Of a stretch of DNA of 64,000 nucleotides, positions 22,900-35,128 are shown one piece after another. The notes beneath the pieces are model-generated. The model saw nothing but the letters and a program-made list of their open reading frames with translations, did no database searches and was not told the origin of the DNA. Every line of letters starts with the position of its first letter. Position 1 is the stretch's first letter. The translations under genes were made by a program, and so were the position numbers. The stretch comes from Pontederia crassipes (taxonomy: Eukaryota > Streptophyta > Magnoliopsida > Commelinales > Pontederiaceae), in NCBI GenBank assembly GCA_030549335.1, contig CM060195.1, positions 29,516,874 through 29,580,873 on the forward strand, read 5' to 3'.

Positions 22900-25259
22900 C
22901 CAATAATACTTAAGTTTTACATTTCACAAAATGCATTTTCCTTCTTACAAAATAATACATATGAATTATACATAACTAAACCCCTCGACATCCTAATAGA
23001 AGGATACAAGGGACTCAACTTTCCATCTTACCACGAAGCCTTCAAATAATATCACCTCGTATGTTCTCAAGAATTATCTGAAAAATGTTAGAAACAACAG
23101 AGTGAGCTAAAATAGCTCAGTAAGTTAATAACCCATAAGCTATGTGTTACCATCTAATAAATTTGGAGGGACATGCAAAGATATGAAATAATTATAATAT
23201 CACAAATAGTGTATTCATATATTTAAAAATAATATATACAATTTCCTAATAAAAATCATCACACTCAAGTTGCAATCAATATCATTCAAATCATATCAAA
23301 TAGATGTATGCAAATGCAACACTCTCATATGAATGCACGGATCACCAACTGTCCAGTGGTCGGTAGGTGGACTCTAGAGGTGGCTCCCATCGTGATCAGC
23401 GATGTAGCACTTAGCTCCATTCTACATCATCTCTTTCGGGGAACATATCATATAGCGATAGGTGGATTCTAGAGGTGCCCCCTACGGATTCTAGAGGTGG
23501 CTCCCATCGCGACACCTCACGATGTAGCACTTAGCTCCGCATGGCACTTAGTTCCAACTATCTTATCCCATTATTGGGGAACTGAATGATGGATTGGACT
23601 CTAGATGTAACACTTAGCTCCAACTATCATACATGCAATGCAGACAGATGCAGATGCATGATTCGTCATATAACAATTGTCTCAATATAAGAAGATTAGC
23701 AAATAACATTTCAAATGGAACAGGATTGCACTCATTGTGATCCATTCAGACCATATTACATGTACAATCATATAATCATTCAGATATACATTTCATAATT
23801 GCATTTCTCGAAATCAATTCATAGCATTCCAAAATATGTTCAATACGTATAACAATCGATGGCACACTGAATTCAAAATAGGTGAATACATAGAGTAGGA
23901 GAAATCAACTTACCTATAAGAGCTACCAAAAGGTTTTTCCTTTCCTTTTTCACTACTTTACTCTTCTACTCCTATACAATAATAATAAGAACACACCACT
24001 TCTATGATCTGAATAGAAACCTATCACACATGAGACATAATTAATTGAAGAGGTATATGACCTTTAAGTACTTACTCTCATAACTTAACTATTTATCACA
24101 AGAGTTGGCCTACTATTAAGACAGATTGTATACATAATAAAAGAAAATTTGTATCTGTTTGAGTTGATAACCCAATTTATTCATTCCAATTTTGCTTACT
24201 TCCTGGTTGCTAATATATTAATCTATAAAAGTTTCTGATCTTATTTCATTGTGGTTTGTTCACAGAAAAATCAACATTCACCCTAACTTTAATTTTGTTT
24301 CTATGTTCTGAGAGTGACCTTATTTTTATAATTTATATAAAATAATAAATATTTCGTGTTCTGGTAATTTTAATTTTCCCAAATAATAGACATGCTAGGG
24401 TGCAACTCGTAAAATTATTTGAATTTATATCTATTTGTACTGAGCACAATAAATTTAATCAATACTAGCATAATCTGCCATAACTTTCCATCCTGACAAA
24501 CTGAGTAAGGCTCGGTAAAACATTTATAACTTTCGCCATACATATAATTTTAGCTTGATTCTAATTGTCAATGAAATCTAACGTCAATTTCTATAACACC
24601 CTAAATTATCAGTTAATTCCATGACATATTGGATTTGATCCATAATTTAGAAAATTGGGAAATAGTTTCGGAAGACGGAGTAATAGTACCTTAGATATAA
24701 GAACATAACTTTCTCTACATAAATCATATTAACTTGATTCCAAATCTCAACGACAATAGACTCAGAGGGGATCAATCAAGTAATTTTCATAATTTTTGGA
24801 CTACCCGAAGGTATGAAATTATGTAGCTAAAGATTCAGGAACCAATTAAACATGTCTAGGGTTAATTTTGCTCATGAAGAACATGAGTTTTGCCCCATGG
24901 TTAGCTAAAATCCGAAAGTGAATGAGATAGAAAAGGTTGAAAAAAACCCTAATTAGGAAGATATGAATTTAAAATCAAAAGAATGTGAAGTATGAACTCA
25001 CCACATGCCAAACCCTAATTGCCCTTCTCTTCTTTCAAATTCCTTCACTAGAAGCACATGATCCTTTGTTCCTCTTGGATTTTCGGATGGGGCAAGTGAG
25101 GAGGTGAAAAGATGTGGTAGATCATGTATAGGGTAAAGATTAGGCATGTGGAAACCGACCTTAAGTCGGCCAAATATAGGGGTAGGTAATTGACCTTAAG
25201 TAAATGGTTTTGCTTTTTCTATTTATTTATTTATTCATTCATTTGCTTAAGACATTACA
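22900..25259 (-). mobile_element. Tekay-like LTR, minus strand
   Basis: On the minus strand it starts TGTAATGTCTTAAGCAAATG (from about 25259) and near its end has acttactgagctattttagc, the Tekay/del-type tail block. Between them are GC-richer repeats (23340-23640). No coding region. Its right-hand end at about 22900 is uncertain. It separates V1 from the V2-derived duplicate at 25602. Confidence 0.45.
23340..23640. repeat. Short interspersed repeats gatgtagcacttagctcc / gattctagaggtggctcc
   Basis: gatgtagcacttagctcc occurs twice, with shorter relatives (cacttagctcc, cacttagttcc), and ctagaggtggctcccatcg occurs twice with a third partial copy. They occupy the same relative place, upstream of the CACTGAG-type tail, as the 89-bp repeat of the plus-strand Tekay-like LTR. 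Confidence 0.7.
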
Positions 25260-25601
25260 TGTAAATAAAGAACTACCCCCCATTTGGATTGAAATAATAA
25301 AAATAAATAATCAAGGAATCGAAATCTATTTTTTTTTGTCTGAAGAACAATAATCAAGGAATCGAAATCTACCTAAGTAAAACACATCCTAAAAATTGTT
25401 AAAAATCACATCTTTAATACTTTGATATATAGGAACAATTACCACTACTTTAACTTTCTTAATTCTAATATTTTCAAAGATCATGTTTTCATGACTTGGA
25501 CCAATTTTCGCCAAATTTCAGTGATCAAATTCTATGAGTTATCAATACTATGATATACTATTAATCCATGTGATTACATGTGAATTAAATTTGAGATATT
25601 A
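25260..25601. other. AT-rich sequence with a small direct duplication
   Basis: No gene. aataatcaaggaatcgaaat occurs near 25305 and again near 25350, separated by a T-run. Otherwise nothing is recognised. Confidence 0.5.
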
Positions 25602-26660
25602 TAAACAATTAGGAACTTAGGGTCAACAAAAAAAATCTTCTGATTCTCTGACCACATTATAGGTGATATTATATCTCCCTAGCCCTCAGACATCTCTACC
25701 TGAACATTATTTATGCATTAAAGACTTGTTAAATCCCTGACTTGGAACCACTAAAGCATGTGCTCTATGGACGTCAAATAAAATCATCCTGCAAACTGAC
25801 CTTCCACCTAACTACCTCCTATGGCCTTGCACTAACCCCCAACTTGCATTAACACTCAAAGTTGATCTGCACATGTAGAGGACAATTACCTGTCCTTGGG
25901 GTTCCACTAACCCTCTTTTCATCGACCCCTTCTTTTATTTTTAATGCTTCTCATCTTTTGTAAATTGGGGAACTGAAAAGAAAAATAAGACTTCCACTAG
26001 GCACGAGCCTTGCCTTTCTTTCGAGAATACTTGGCTTGGGTGCTAGCGGTGCCATATGTGGCATACTCATCTTTTTTATTTTTTTTGTTTTTATTTTCAT
26101 ATGCTTAGGCGAGGCACTTGGGACTTTTATTAAATGAAGAATAAAAATATTCCCCAATTTACTTGAGAAGAAAAGTACAATAATGAGACATGTATTAACT
26201 TCGTAACTTATTATTTCTACAATGCAATAGATTAGAATTGAGCATCATATAAGATGAGTGCAAATGTAAGATCCCAGATGGAGTTATGTGCAAGGTCAGA
26301 CTACATGTCACTCGTTTTGGTTCCAAGTCAAAGTCATTTATGTTTTTATGTTCTTCTTCAGGAATGTTCAAAATAAATCAATCATGTAGACTAGAGGATC
26401 AACATTGTCATGTATAATATTTCATAATTCATGCTTGATAACTTGCACTATTCCTTGACGACATGAGAGAATGCAAACAAATATAATATATATATATATA
26501 TATGATAAGATACATTAACTCATGCATATTCAAAACATACCAACAACATGGATTAAAAAATAAGGGGTTCATACATGACAACTAGTCTCACCTCACATAT
26601 GCAAAAGTAAATACTTAATGACACAAATAAACTCACTACCGACCAGTAGACACTCATAAC
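25602..26660 (-). repeat. V2 3' noncoding segment, copy 1
   Basis: From aacaattaggaacttagggt it matches 45131-46268 over about 1 kb, including the (TA)n tract near 26489 (46090 in the other copy). Its upper end (cactcataac) was duplicated when the copia element inserted. The remainder of the unit continues at 45053. It is noncoding in both copies. Confidence 0.8.
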
Positions 26661-27637
26661 TGTAGGATCTAAAGCACCAAGAGGGGGGGGGGGTGAATTG
26701 GTGAAATTAAATTCTTCATAAATTCACCTTCGGAGAAAAACAATAAAAATGATCACAAGCAAATAAAGATAATGTGTAGATGAAGAATAAAGAACAAACA
26801 CAAGAAGACACGATATGTTGACGAGGTTCGGCCCCAACTCTTTGACCTACGTCCCCGCTCCGACTTCTCGACCTCGAGACCGCCGGAGATTCACTATCTT
26901 TCTCTTTTCTTGTAAGGAGAGAACAATCCTCTTTATACAATCAAGCCTTCTTTTTCGCTCAAGAGGCAATGCACACCTCTTATACAAGGAGCTCTCAATC
27001 TCACTAGATTCAGAAAGTAAATGTTCCCTCTAACTGTTTTCTTTTACAAAAATCTTTCTCACACTCAAGACTAAGAAAAGAAAAGGGAAGAAATTTGCAA
27101 TTCTATGCTCAAAAACTTGATAGGAGCTCTAGGATGTTCTTACTTGCTTGGATGATATTTCTTCAGGCTTTGGTACTCCTTTTATAGGCTTCTAGGGGTG
27201 AGAATTCGTTCAAAAAGTCTCCTCAAATTTCTCCTCAAAATTCTAGCTGTTACCGTTAATTTGACTGAATGGTCGGTCGACCGCTGGGATGGGCCGGTCG
27301 ACCGGTCTATGTGACCATTGTCTCATTTCTGCGTTTTGACCCTGTCCGATCGACCGGTCCTTCGACCGATACAACGATCGTTAATGTCTCGACGTCGACC
27401 GATATATTGCTGTCGACCGGTATAATGTCGTGTTTCCTTCCACCGAATATCAATCGACCGGTGCTTATGGTCGGTTGACCGGTATGTCTGAAAACTTTTT
27501 CGTCCAATTTTAATTTGTCGAATTCTTCTACGAATCGGTTCATATCAATCCTACAGCTGTATTATCACCACTTGAGAATAGATTAGTAACTTTTAGGTCC
27601 ATTTTAATTTGTTATTATCAAAACATAGGATTCAACA
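26661..27637 (-). repeat. Copia 3' LTR (977 bp)
   Basis: Minus strand from TGTTGAATCC (27637) to CTACA (26661). TATAAAAG lies at 27179-27186. A GC-rich cluster of GGTCGACCGGT-like palindromes (27268-27485) lies upstream of the TATA box in the element sense. Compared with the 5' LTR there are several indels, for example around 27020-27060 and in the palindrome cluster. Confidence 0.9.
27268..27485 (-). repeat. GGTCGACC palindrome cluster in copia LTR
   Basis: Nine or so copies of (C)GGTCGACCG or a one-base variant in about 220 bp. The equivalent cluster in the 5' LTR is 44670-44905, and a third lies at 38860-39125 downstream of pol. Confidence 0.85.
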
Positions 27638-27652
27638 ATCTCCTCCTTTTTG
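27638..27652 (-). other. Copia polypurine tract
   Basis: Sense caaaaaggaggagat directly before the LTR start TGTTGAATCC, as in other Sireviruses. Confidence 0.8.
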
Positions 27653-28078
27653 ATGATGGCAAATTAATTGGACGATAAGAAGAAAGAGAAGAAAGAAAAT
27701 GAAATGTAAGTTTACAAAGTAGTGAAGAAGCTCCCCCTACATTTATGCATATTTCACTTTTTCTCCCCCTAAATAAGTGGCATTTATATTCTCATAATTG
27801 ATATGAACATATGGCGAGAAGGAAAATAAATATGAAATCAAAAAGTCATTACAATACATAGTTAATAATACATCATGCACTAACAAATGTGATTGAAGTC
27901 ACTACAAAATGGTGCACGATATGCATGATACAAGTGTAAGCACATAACATACTAAGACACATAACATATGATATCGTCCTACACTTCTCCCCCTTTTGAC
28001 ATCATCAAAGAGGGAGACAACCCAACTACTCCCCATCGGGACTATCATCCTCATGAGCTACGGTCGGAATAAATCCCT
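27653..28078. other. Copia noncoding region between ORF2 and polypurine tract
   Basis: AT-rich, with repeated short purine/pyrimidine blocks such as gctccccctac and ctccccctaaa (sense GTAGGGGGAGC and TTTAGGGGGAG). No ORF. These resemble additional purine tracts. Confidence 0.5.
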
Positions 28079-29400
28079 GTGATGCATAGTATGCCTATAG
28101 TGAACCAACAAGGTAACGAGAGTCATGCTCCATCCGTCGAACACGACGATTCATCTGGGTCACACGATGGTCTATGGCAGCCACCTGCTGTGAAAGAGCC
28201 GTGAAGTCATAGGTGCCATAGAAATCTGAGGTAGCGTGCTGGGAAGTTGCAACATGCTCAGCGGGTGCCGATGGTGGTGGGTAGCTGGGGCCAGCCTCCG
28301 GTGCATCCTGAGTGTCCATCGGCGTTGGCTCGCCATCTGTGGCATCATCTCTATCATCAGAATCTAGCGCTGCCTGCTCACTAAACCTAAGACCATTTCA
28401 GTGTAATGTCCCGGAACCAATGACGTCAGTGGGACGAGGTCGAATGTACTCCTCGTCAGCAGGGATCTCAACACCAAAGTGGAGTAGGATCTTCGTGATC
28501 CAAGCACCAAAATATAAGTGGTGTCATCCACGGGCAGTAGAAGAGATCTTCTGAAAGGTGTAGTCCATGTGATAGAAGACATAATGACCGAAATGAAGAA
28601 ATGAGGCATCACGGATGCAGAGACAGTGAAGAAATAAGAGATCAAAGTGAGTGGCCTCTGTATAGTGCCTGACTTGACGAGTGATCATGCGGCTAAGAGG
28701 TGATGTGCCATTTTCATGAGTGGATGAAGATGTCGATAGACAGTTTCGACGGTATATTGGACGTCCTGTTCAGCAAAGACCGTACGAATGCCATCCGTGA
28801 TCGGAAGATAAACAGAAGGCCACCCATGAGTAACAAATGCATAGAGACCTAGTAAAGGGCATGCAACGCCAAAGATGTGACAAATATGGTCAGTCTTAAG
28901 ATGAATAGGTACACCAAGAACATATGAGATGATGGCCTCCCGAGTGATCGTCATGTTCGCATGAAAATGATGAACAAGACGAGGATACACACGCTCAGTG
29001 AGGGAAAGCAATGGCAGCCAACCGATGGTTGCGAACATCTCCTGAACATCGGGAATGTTTAGAGCATCCCAGTCAATAGTGTAGGCACGCCGGACGTCAC
29101 GAGAAGCATACAAGGCATCAAAACTAGCAGAGACGTCCCTAGTGACAAAAGAGTGGCTATCAAAATCAGTGGGCTCGGGAGAGGATGTATGACGAGTACG
29201 CCCACGGGATCATCCTCATCCACGGCCTCGTCCATGTCGGATGGGCTCGGGTTCCGGTTCAGGTTTCTGGTGGGAGGATATGAATGGTACCACCGGAGCC
29301 AGGGAAGCGACGACAACATTGAAAGACCATCCGAACATGTGAATGCCCACCGTCGTCGGCCATGGATTCAACAATGGTCTGAAGGTGTAGCAAATGAAGC
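28079..29400 (-). pseudogene. Second ORF of the copia element (plant transposon protein domain)
   Basis: In sense, downstream of pol. An Arg/Gly-rich start with two TGA codons in RG repeats (about 29200) leads into a 142-residue open stretch at 28685-29113: RRAYTIDWDALNIPDVQEMF, then GWLPLLSLTERVYPRLVHHF, then HANMTITREAIISYVLGVPI. This matches the look of the putative plant transposon protein domain, also seen in Athila-type ORF1 proteins (a virion-associated or envelope-like role has been suggested; unproven). After a frameshift, a Pro-rich and coiled-coil-like tail (AALSQQVAAIDHRVTQMNRRV region, 28095-28319) follows. Position after pol matches the extra ORF of SIRE1-type elements. It is broken by stops and frameshifts, and the domain was assigned by eye. 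Confidence 0.6.
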
Positions 29401-29439
29401 TGATGTCGGTGACTCGTCGATCGAGAGGGAGATGTAGAG

Positions 29440-29601
29440 AGCTGTAACGAAGAGAGAAGGACGAAATGATAGGAGGAGAGAAGTACAGTGGGTGAGAGCC
29501 ATTGACGGAGAGAGGAGGTAGAGAGAAAGAGAGGCGGATGACCGGACAGAGAGAGAGGAGGACAGAGTTAGAGAGGTCGGCTGGCGGGGATTGCCGGAGA
29601 G
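29440..29601 (+). repeat. GAGA-rich stretch, left of O
   Basis: Purine-rich (agagagaaag, gagagaggagg); in the element sense CT-rich. It continues at 38526-38700 on the other side of O. It would be the leader of ORF2 in the uninterrupted copia element. O's target site GAGAG is part of it. Confidence 0.75.
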
Positions 29602-32223
29602 TGATAGTGAAATTGATGTGTGTAGTGATAACTTGCTGATTTTGGGGTCAAATTTTAGATTTTTTAATTTTTGATTTAACTCCCTAATTCACTTTTAACT
29701 GCAAGTATACAGGTCAATTATAGTCTACCCAAATGTTGTATCCACAGTGATTTGAAGCCTAAGACTCTTTAAACAATATAGATTAGCCTTAACTAAAGTT
29801 AAAAATCCAAGAATTTGAAAGAAAGTTAAAACCGATTTCTAAAAAGGACTAACATGATAACTGTTTTGGAATTTTTGAAAAGTTATCTAAACTGAATTGT
29901 AAATGCTAAACTAGAGGCTCAAAGGGGTTAACTATCAATGAGGAAAGTTCTCCTAGGAGTTGGGGTTCATCTAACTTAATTATGGATGGAATGGACAAGT
30001 TATCATTGTGTGAATTTTAACTCAACTTGAAATAATATGTTTTCACAGCACAATTGAATCAAGACTAATTATCACATTCTCATATGATTGATTAGCTAAG
30101 TTGAATTAGAAGAGGTCCTTCACTGAAATCAAGTTGACTAAGCTCAAAATCAAGTTCCTTGCTTTTTCTAGCAATTTTAGTGGAATCTGAAATGATAACT
30201 CTCAATTGCACTTTGAAAATGAGGGGAATGCTTCAATCAATTAAACAGGGATGAAATCAATCCAATATTAGTGCAAATGCTTCTTGGTTTATCTCTAAAC
30301 TACAAGAGGATTTTAAGTCAGCCTCTCAGCTGCAAATTCAAATGAAATCCACATTTCCACTAATGAATTGGATAAAAATTAGCACCAAATTACACATGGG
30401 AATTCAACAAATGTCATTGCATCGTGGTTCATCTCTGAACATCAAGATAACCTTAAATTCACCTCTCAGTGATTGATTGAAATCAAAGGTTTACAATAAT
30501 AAAGAAGAATCCCACAGAATTCAAGAAACATAACTTGAAATCAGATTTGAAAGAAATCAGAAATCAGCAATGAAGTGTTGCAACAATTCAGAGAATTTAA
30601 AACCTTGAAAACACCATTGACTCTTGATTCATTTCTGAACAAGAATGAAACCATAGGAAACCTCTCAGTTATAATTAAATCAGGGTCCCATAATGATGAA
30701 AACAGATTTGGATAATGCAGATATCAAAAATCAGAATCAGAAATCAGGAAATCATATTTCTATTTGGAATTGAATCTAGAAACTTGGCATTGGTTCTTGA
30801 ATCATTTCTGAACAAAGATTAGATCAAATGACAACCTCTCAGTTGTGAATACAGATAGGATCTACAATGATAAGAATCAGGTTCATATCAATACAGATTT
30901 CAGCAAACATAATTGATATCAGTTCAGGAAAATCAGATTTGTCTATATCCATCCACAATTAACCTAGACTACTACCCTATCCTAGGAGACATAGAGTTTA
31001 GCTTCTCATAATTACAAACATAGATTCAAAATAGAATGAAGAACAGAAGTGATTCATCCTGGCTTGAGGGCTGTTGGCAGGAATTCCAGCACTTTAGCTT
31101 CTTCTCCACTCCAGCTCAATCAGCTCCAATCAGCCCTTCCTTGCAATGGCCGGCCTCACCCTTCATTCTACGGTTTCTTCAGCTTATAATGACTCTTGTC
31201 CACCCTTGGATGTAGATTAGAATGTCCCCTTCCTTTGATTCAAGCCACCTGTCCAGTGCTCCTCATATTCCAGCAGAAATCAGCAGCTTTTGGACAGCAA
31301 ATCAGTGGTCCCCCCCCCACCTTTTTCAGCTGAAATAAGATTTATATTTCCTGCTACAGGGGCCAAAACAGCAAGCATCAAAGTCCTTGAATGGGAAATA
31401 AATAAATAAGGATGATGACAGCTACTAGGATCAGCTCCAACATCAAATATAATATGATGTTATGCAGAGGTGAAATCAGTAAATGAAAATGATAATTTTG
31501 AATACTCGGAATAATAACCTTGCATATATCTTGGAAAATATTCAAATATGGATGGTTCAGAGCATTGAAGGCATCAAAGGATTAGTATGGCAAGTGAATG
31601 AGGTCCAAATGTGGATAAGATTTCATAGGAATGATAACTTGGGTGCCAAAAATGATAACTTGATGCCAAAAAAATGATAACTTGTCATAACTTTTGTTGT
31701 GGTTATCCAAATGTGATAAAATTTGAACAGCAATGAGTTAAGACAGTAATTTAGTGATTGCTTAATGCTTTTGTGCAGATTTGATAGTTTTGCATATCGA
31801 AATGATAGTTTTGCCCTTAAACGATAACTTGGCATTGAAAAATGATAACTTGTTCAAATGGATTGATAATTTTGCACAAGTTGAAATATGATCATCCAAA
31901 TATGATTCATTCATGATATCAATGGATTTAGTGCAGAATAATCATTGAAAATCAGCTAAATCAAAATAATGATATCTTGTGCACTTGGAGTGATAACTTG
32001 CCCTAAAAATGATAACTTGACATAGAATTGAAATATTTATAGATTTTAGCAACTTAGAACCTCTATGCACATGGAATTAGGTATAAGATGAGAAAGGTCA
32101 ACTAGTTATCACAATCCTTGCATTCCAAACATAATTGGCCAAAAGTTAGAAAATTTGAGGGCTCGATATGGGTGATTTGAATAAAAAATGGGATAAAAAT
32201 ATAATATGATTAGCTAGTGATCA
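29602..32223 (-). repeat. O 3' LTR (2622 bp)
   Basis: Sense start TGATCACTAGCTAATCATAT right after the purine tract; sense end TTCACTATCA. It holds the AAGTTATCATT array (31480-32030), TATA-region near 31180, four tandem units (30290, 30425, 30625, 30800) and the tail with rev-comp of CTGCAAGTATACAGG near 29699. It closely matches 37149-38520. Confidence 0.9.
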
Positions 32224-32262
32224 AACTTCCCCAAGCTTAGCCTTTTGCTTGTCCTCAAGCAA
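32224..32262 (-). promoter_or_regulatory. O hairpin and polypurine tract
   Basis: Sense TTGCTTGAGGACAAGCAA (rev-comp of 32245-32262), then aaggctaagcttggggaagtt to the LTR. Perfect 7-bp hairpin arms, loop AGGA. Confidence 0.85.
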
Positions 32263-33734
32263 AACATTCAAAAATTAAGGACAAACTTGAATTAAAAGTC
32301 CACAAATGAATTAAAAATCAGCTGAATTAGGTCCAATGGGTTTCCCACTTTGCCAACACTCCATCCCATTCTTTCCAATTCCCAAATTGAGGAGTCACAA
32401 AGGTTAAAGCAAATTTAAGCCATGAAAGAAGTACTAACATTAACTTATTTGGATTATAAGGATTGTCAACTCTACTAAAAAGTTTGAAACATCAATCTCT
32501 TCATGAACATATTTTTCCACTACTTAAACAGGTTTAACACTTGACTTTTATTCATGAAAATGCAAGTAAACAGGTCAAGATCTGATTTTTATTCATGCTG
32601 GTCACAAGATAAAAATCTTAGCTTTATTCAGGAGAGGTTCCTTTTTGGAATTTCACTCTCTTTATTTATGCATGCATGCAATGCAGAAATGCAACTTTTC
32701 ACTTTTTCCTTTTTTTCAATTTTTCGTTTTCTATTATTCATGAAATGAGCAATGGTTCAAACTCAAGTATAGTTTAGACCCTTAAATGCAAATAGTCAAG
32801 ATTTCCTATTTATCATGGCAGCAAGAACCTTGACTCCTTTCTAGACATCTTCTACTTTCCACTTAATTCATGAATGTCAGCTAGTGTTACCCACAAAAAT
32901 AAATTTTCAGCTGAAAATTAATTCAAATGCATCTGAATTGATAATGTTAATTAAAGCAACAAGACTAATGGACAAAGTTGGCCACTTGATATTGGAGTGT
33001 ACCAACTGTCATAATGAAGTATTCTACCCATTTTAGAGTTAAAATAAATTCAGGATTGAGTTGAGCCCAAAAAATGATAACCGAGTGATAACTTGTTCAA
33101 ACAATGATAACCTGGTGGTAATTGATGATATAAGCATTAAAATAGATTAAAAACATGGTGTAAAGGTTAGAAAAGTACCAGGTTTCCTCCCCCAAGCTTA
33201 TTCTCAGCAATGTTCACAGTGATGAAAATTAAGGCAAGGGAAATGATTGGGAGGGTATGGAATTGATAGAATTTGTGCATTTGATCCCTTTCAATGGTTC
33301 TTCATCTCAATCAGGGGCTTAGGGTGGTCCATTCTTCATGAATTGCAGCTAATCCTACAGGAAAATAAGAGATATTAGTGGGATATTCAATATCAGATTT
33401 TTAGAGTGAACAATTCAACAATGCATTGAAATTCACTGAAATCCACTGAAATTCAGCCATGATGGATTGGGACAACTGATATGAATGTTGATTCAGATAT
33501 TAATATGATAAATTCAATATGAATGAAAAGATAATATCAGTTATCAATAGGATTTCAGTGAGAAAAATGAAAATTAAGGGTAGGGGTACTCCCTAATTGC
33601 CAATTTGTGGATTGATATGATTCCTCCCTTCTTTATTCCTGCAAAACAGAAAGATTAAGTGTAAAATGGCTTGGGTTACCTCCCAAGAAGTGCCCTACTT
33701 TAATGTCTTAGGCTAGACATTGTTCCACTTGAAT
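32263..33734 (-). other. O 3' noncoding region
   Basis: No credible ORF. Near 33188-33215 (sense) an internal purine tract aagcttgggggaggaaacc is preceded by an imperfect hairpin (6 of 8 pairs). At 33670-33687 CTTGGGTTACCTCCCAAG is a perfect 6-bp hairpin next to the pol end. The same order occurs at 55074-56319 on the plus strand. Confidence 0.7.
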
Positions 33735-35128
33735 TCAGCTAGGCAAACTTGTGAAATCTTGCAAATTCAGCACCTCCTTAGCTGAATCTTGGGCTGTGGG
33801 GTTATATAGCTTCAACTTCTGTCCATTGACCTTGAATGTATCATCCTTATCATTCAGAAGATCCACAACTCCATAAGGATAAACTTTATGGACTTTGAAA
33901 GGTCCACTCCACCTTGATTTCAATTTTCCAGGGAATAATTTCAACCTTGAGTTGTATAACAATACAAAGTCTCCAACCTTGAATTCTCTCTTCAAAATTT
34001 TGTTATCATGCCATCTCTTGGTTCTCTCATTGTAGAATTCTGAATTATGGTAGGCATTTAGCCTAATTTCATCCAATCATCAATTTGTAAAAGTCTCTTC
34101 AGTTCACATGCATGCATATCAAAATTCAATGCCTTGACTGCCCAATATGCCTTGTGTTTCAACTCAATTGGCAAATGACATGTCTTTCCATAAACCAATT
34201 TGTAAGGAGAAGTGTCTATAGGGATTTTATAAGCTGTCCTATATGCCCAAAGTACCTCATTTAGTCTCAAACTCCAATCCTTCCTAGTCAAGGAAACTGT
34301 TTTCTCCAATATGGCCTTGATTTCCCTATTTGAAATTTTTGCTTGACCATTAGTTTGAGGATGGTAAGCAGTTGAGACCTTGTTCTTGACCCCATACTTG
34401 TTTAGGAGGTTTTCAAAACACTTTTCAATACATTGGCTCCCTCCATCACTGATGACAACTCTTGGGATTCCAAATCTTGGGAAGATTATCTCTTTGAAAA
34501 GCTTGATAACAGTCCTGGAATCAGCAGCTGAAGTTGGAATTGCCTCTATCCATTTGGATACATAGTCAACAGCAAGCAATATAAATTTGTATCCAAAGGA
34601 ACTAGGGAAGGGTCCCATGTAATCAATGCCCCAAACATCAAATATTTCAACCACCAAAATCCCATTCTGAGGCATTTCATTCCTCCTTGAAATTGAACCT
34701 GCCCTTTGACATTCATCACAACTCTTCAATACATATATGCATCTTTGAACAAAGAAGGCCAATAGAAACTAGATTGTAGAACCTTGGCAACAGTCTTTTG
34801 AGTGGCTCTATGTCCACCATATGGAGATGAGTGGCATTCATACAGAATTGATTGGAATTCATCTTCTGGTACACATCTCCTTAAAATGCCATCAGGAGAC
34901 TTCTTGAATAGAAGAGGGTCATCCCAATAGAAGTCCTTCAAGTCATGGAAAAACTTTTTCTTCTGCTGGTAGGAGAAGTCAAAAGGAACAATCCCACATG
35001 CCAAGTACTTGACAATATCAGCATACCAAGGAGTAGGGGCAGCTGATATGGCCATTAGAAAATCATCAGGAAATGAGTCATTGATAGGGAGTGAGTCATT
35101 AGAATCCTGAACTCCTTCCTGAGTCATA
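33735..35128 (-). pseudogene. Gypsy integrase remnant of O
   Basis: Three overlapping frames on the minus strand give the 3' end of a Ty3/gypsy pol of Athila/Tat type. First a zinc-binding H2C2 region (ECHSSPYGGHRATQK ... [10 protein letters not shown]) spans the 35145 and 34762 frames, joined by a frameshift near 34740. Next comes the catalytic core: [15 protein letters not shown] with the first Asp, [10 protein letters not shown] with the second Asp, and [16 protein letters not shown], where the family has Glu (GQAE) and this copy has Lys. The C-terminal part (34076-33735) has [27 protein letters not shown] and VNGQKLKLY. Upstream domains are absent: the sequence jumps to LTR at 35129. Frameshifts and the lost catalytic residue make it inactive. 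Confidence 0.9.

Noticed and set aside
26815..27033. Open frame in the copia LTR (and its counterpart near 44240)
   Set aside because: Falls wholly in LTR sequence; not conserved as a protein between the two LTRs because of indels.
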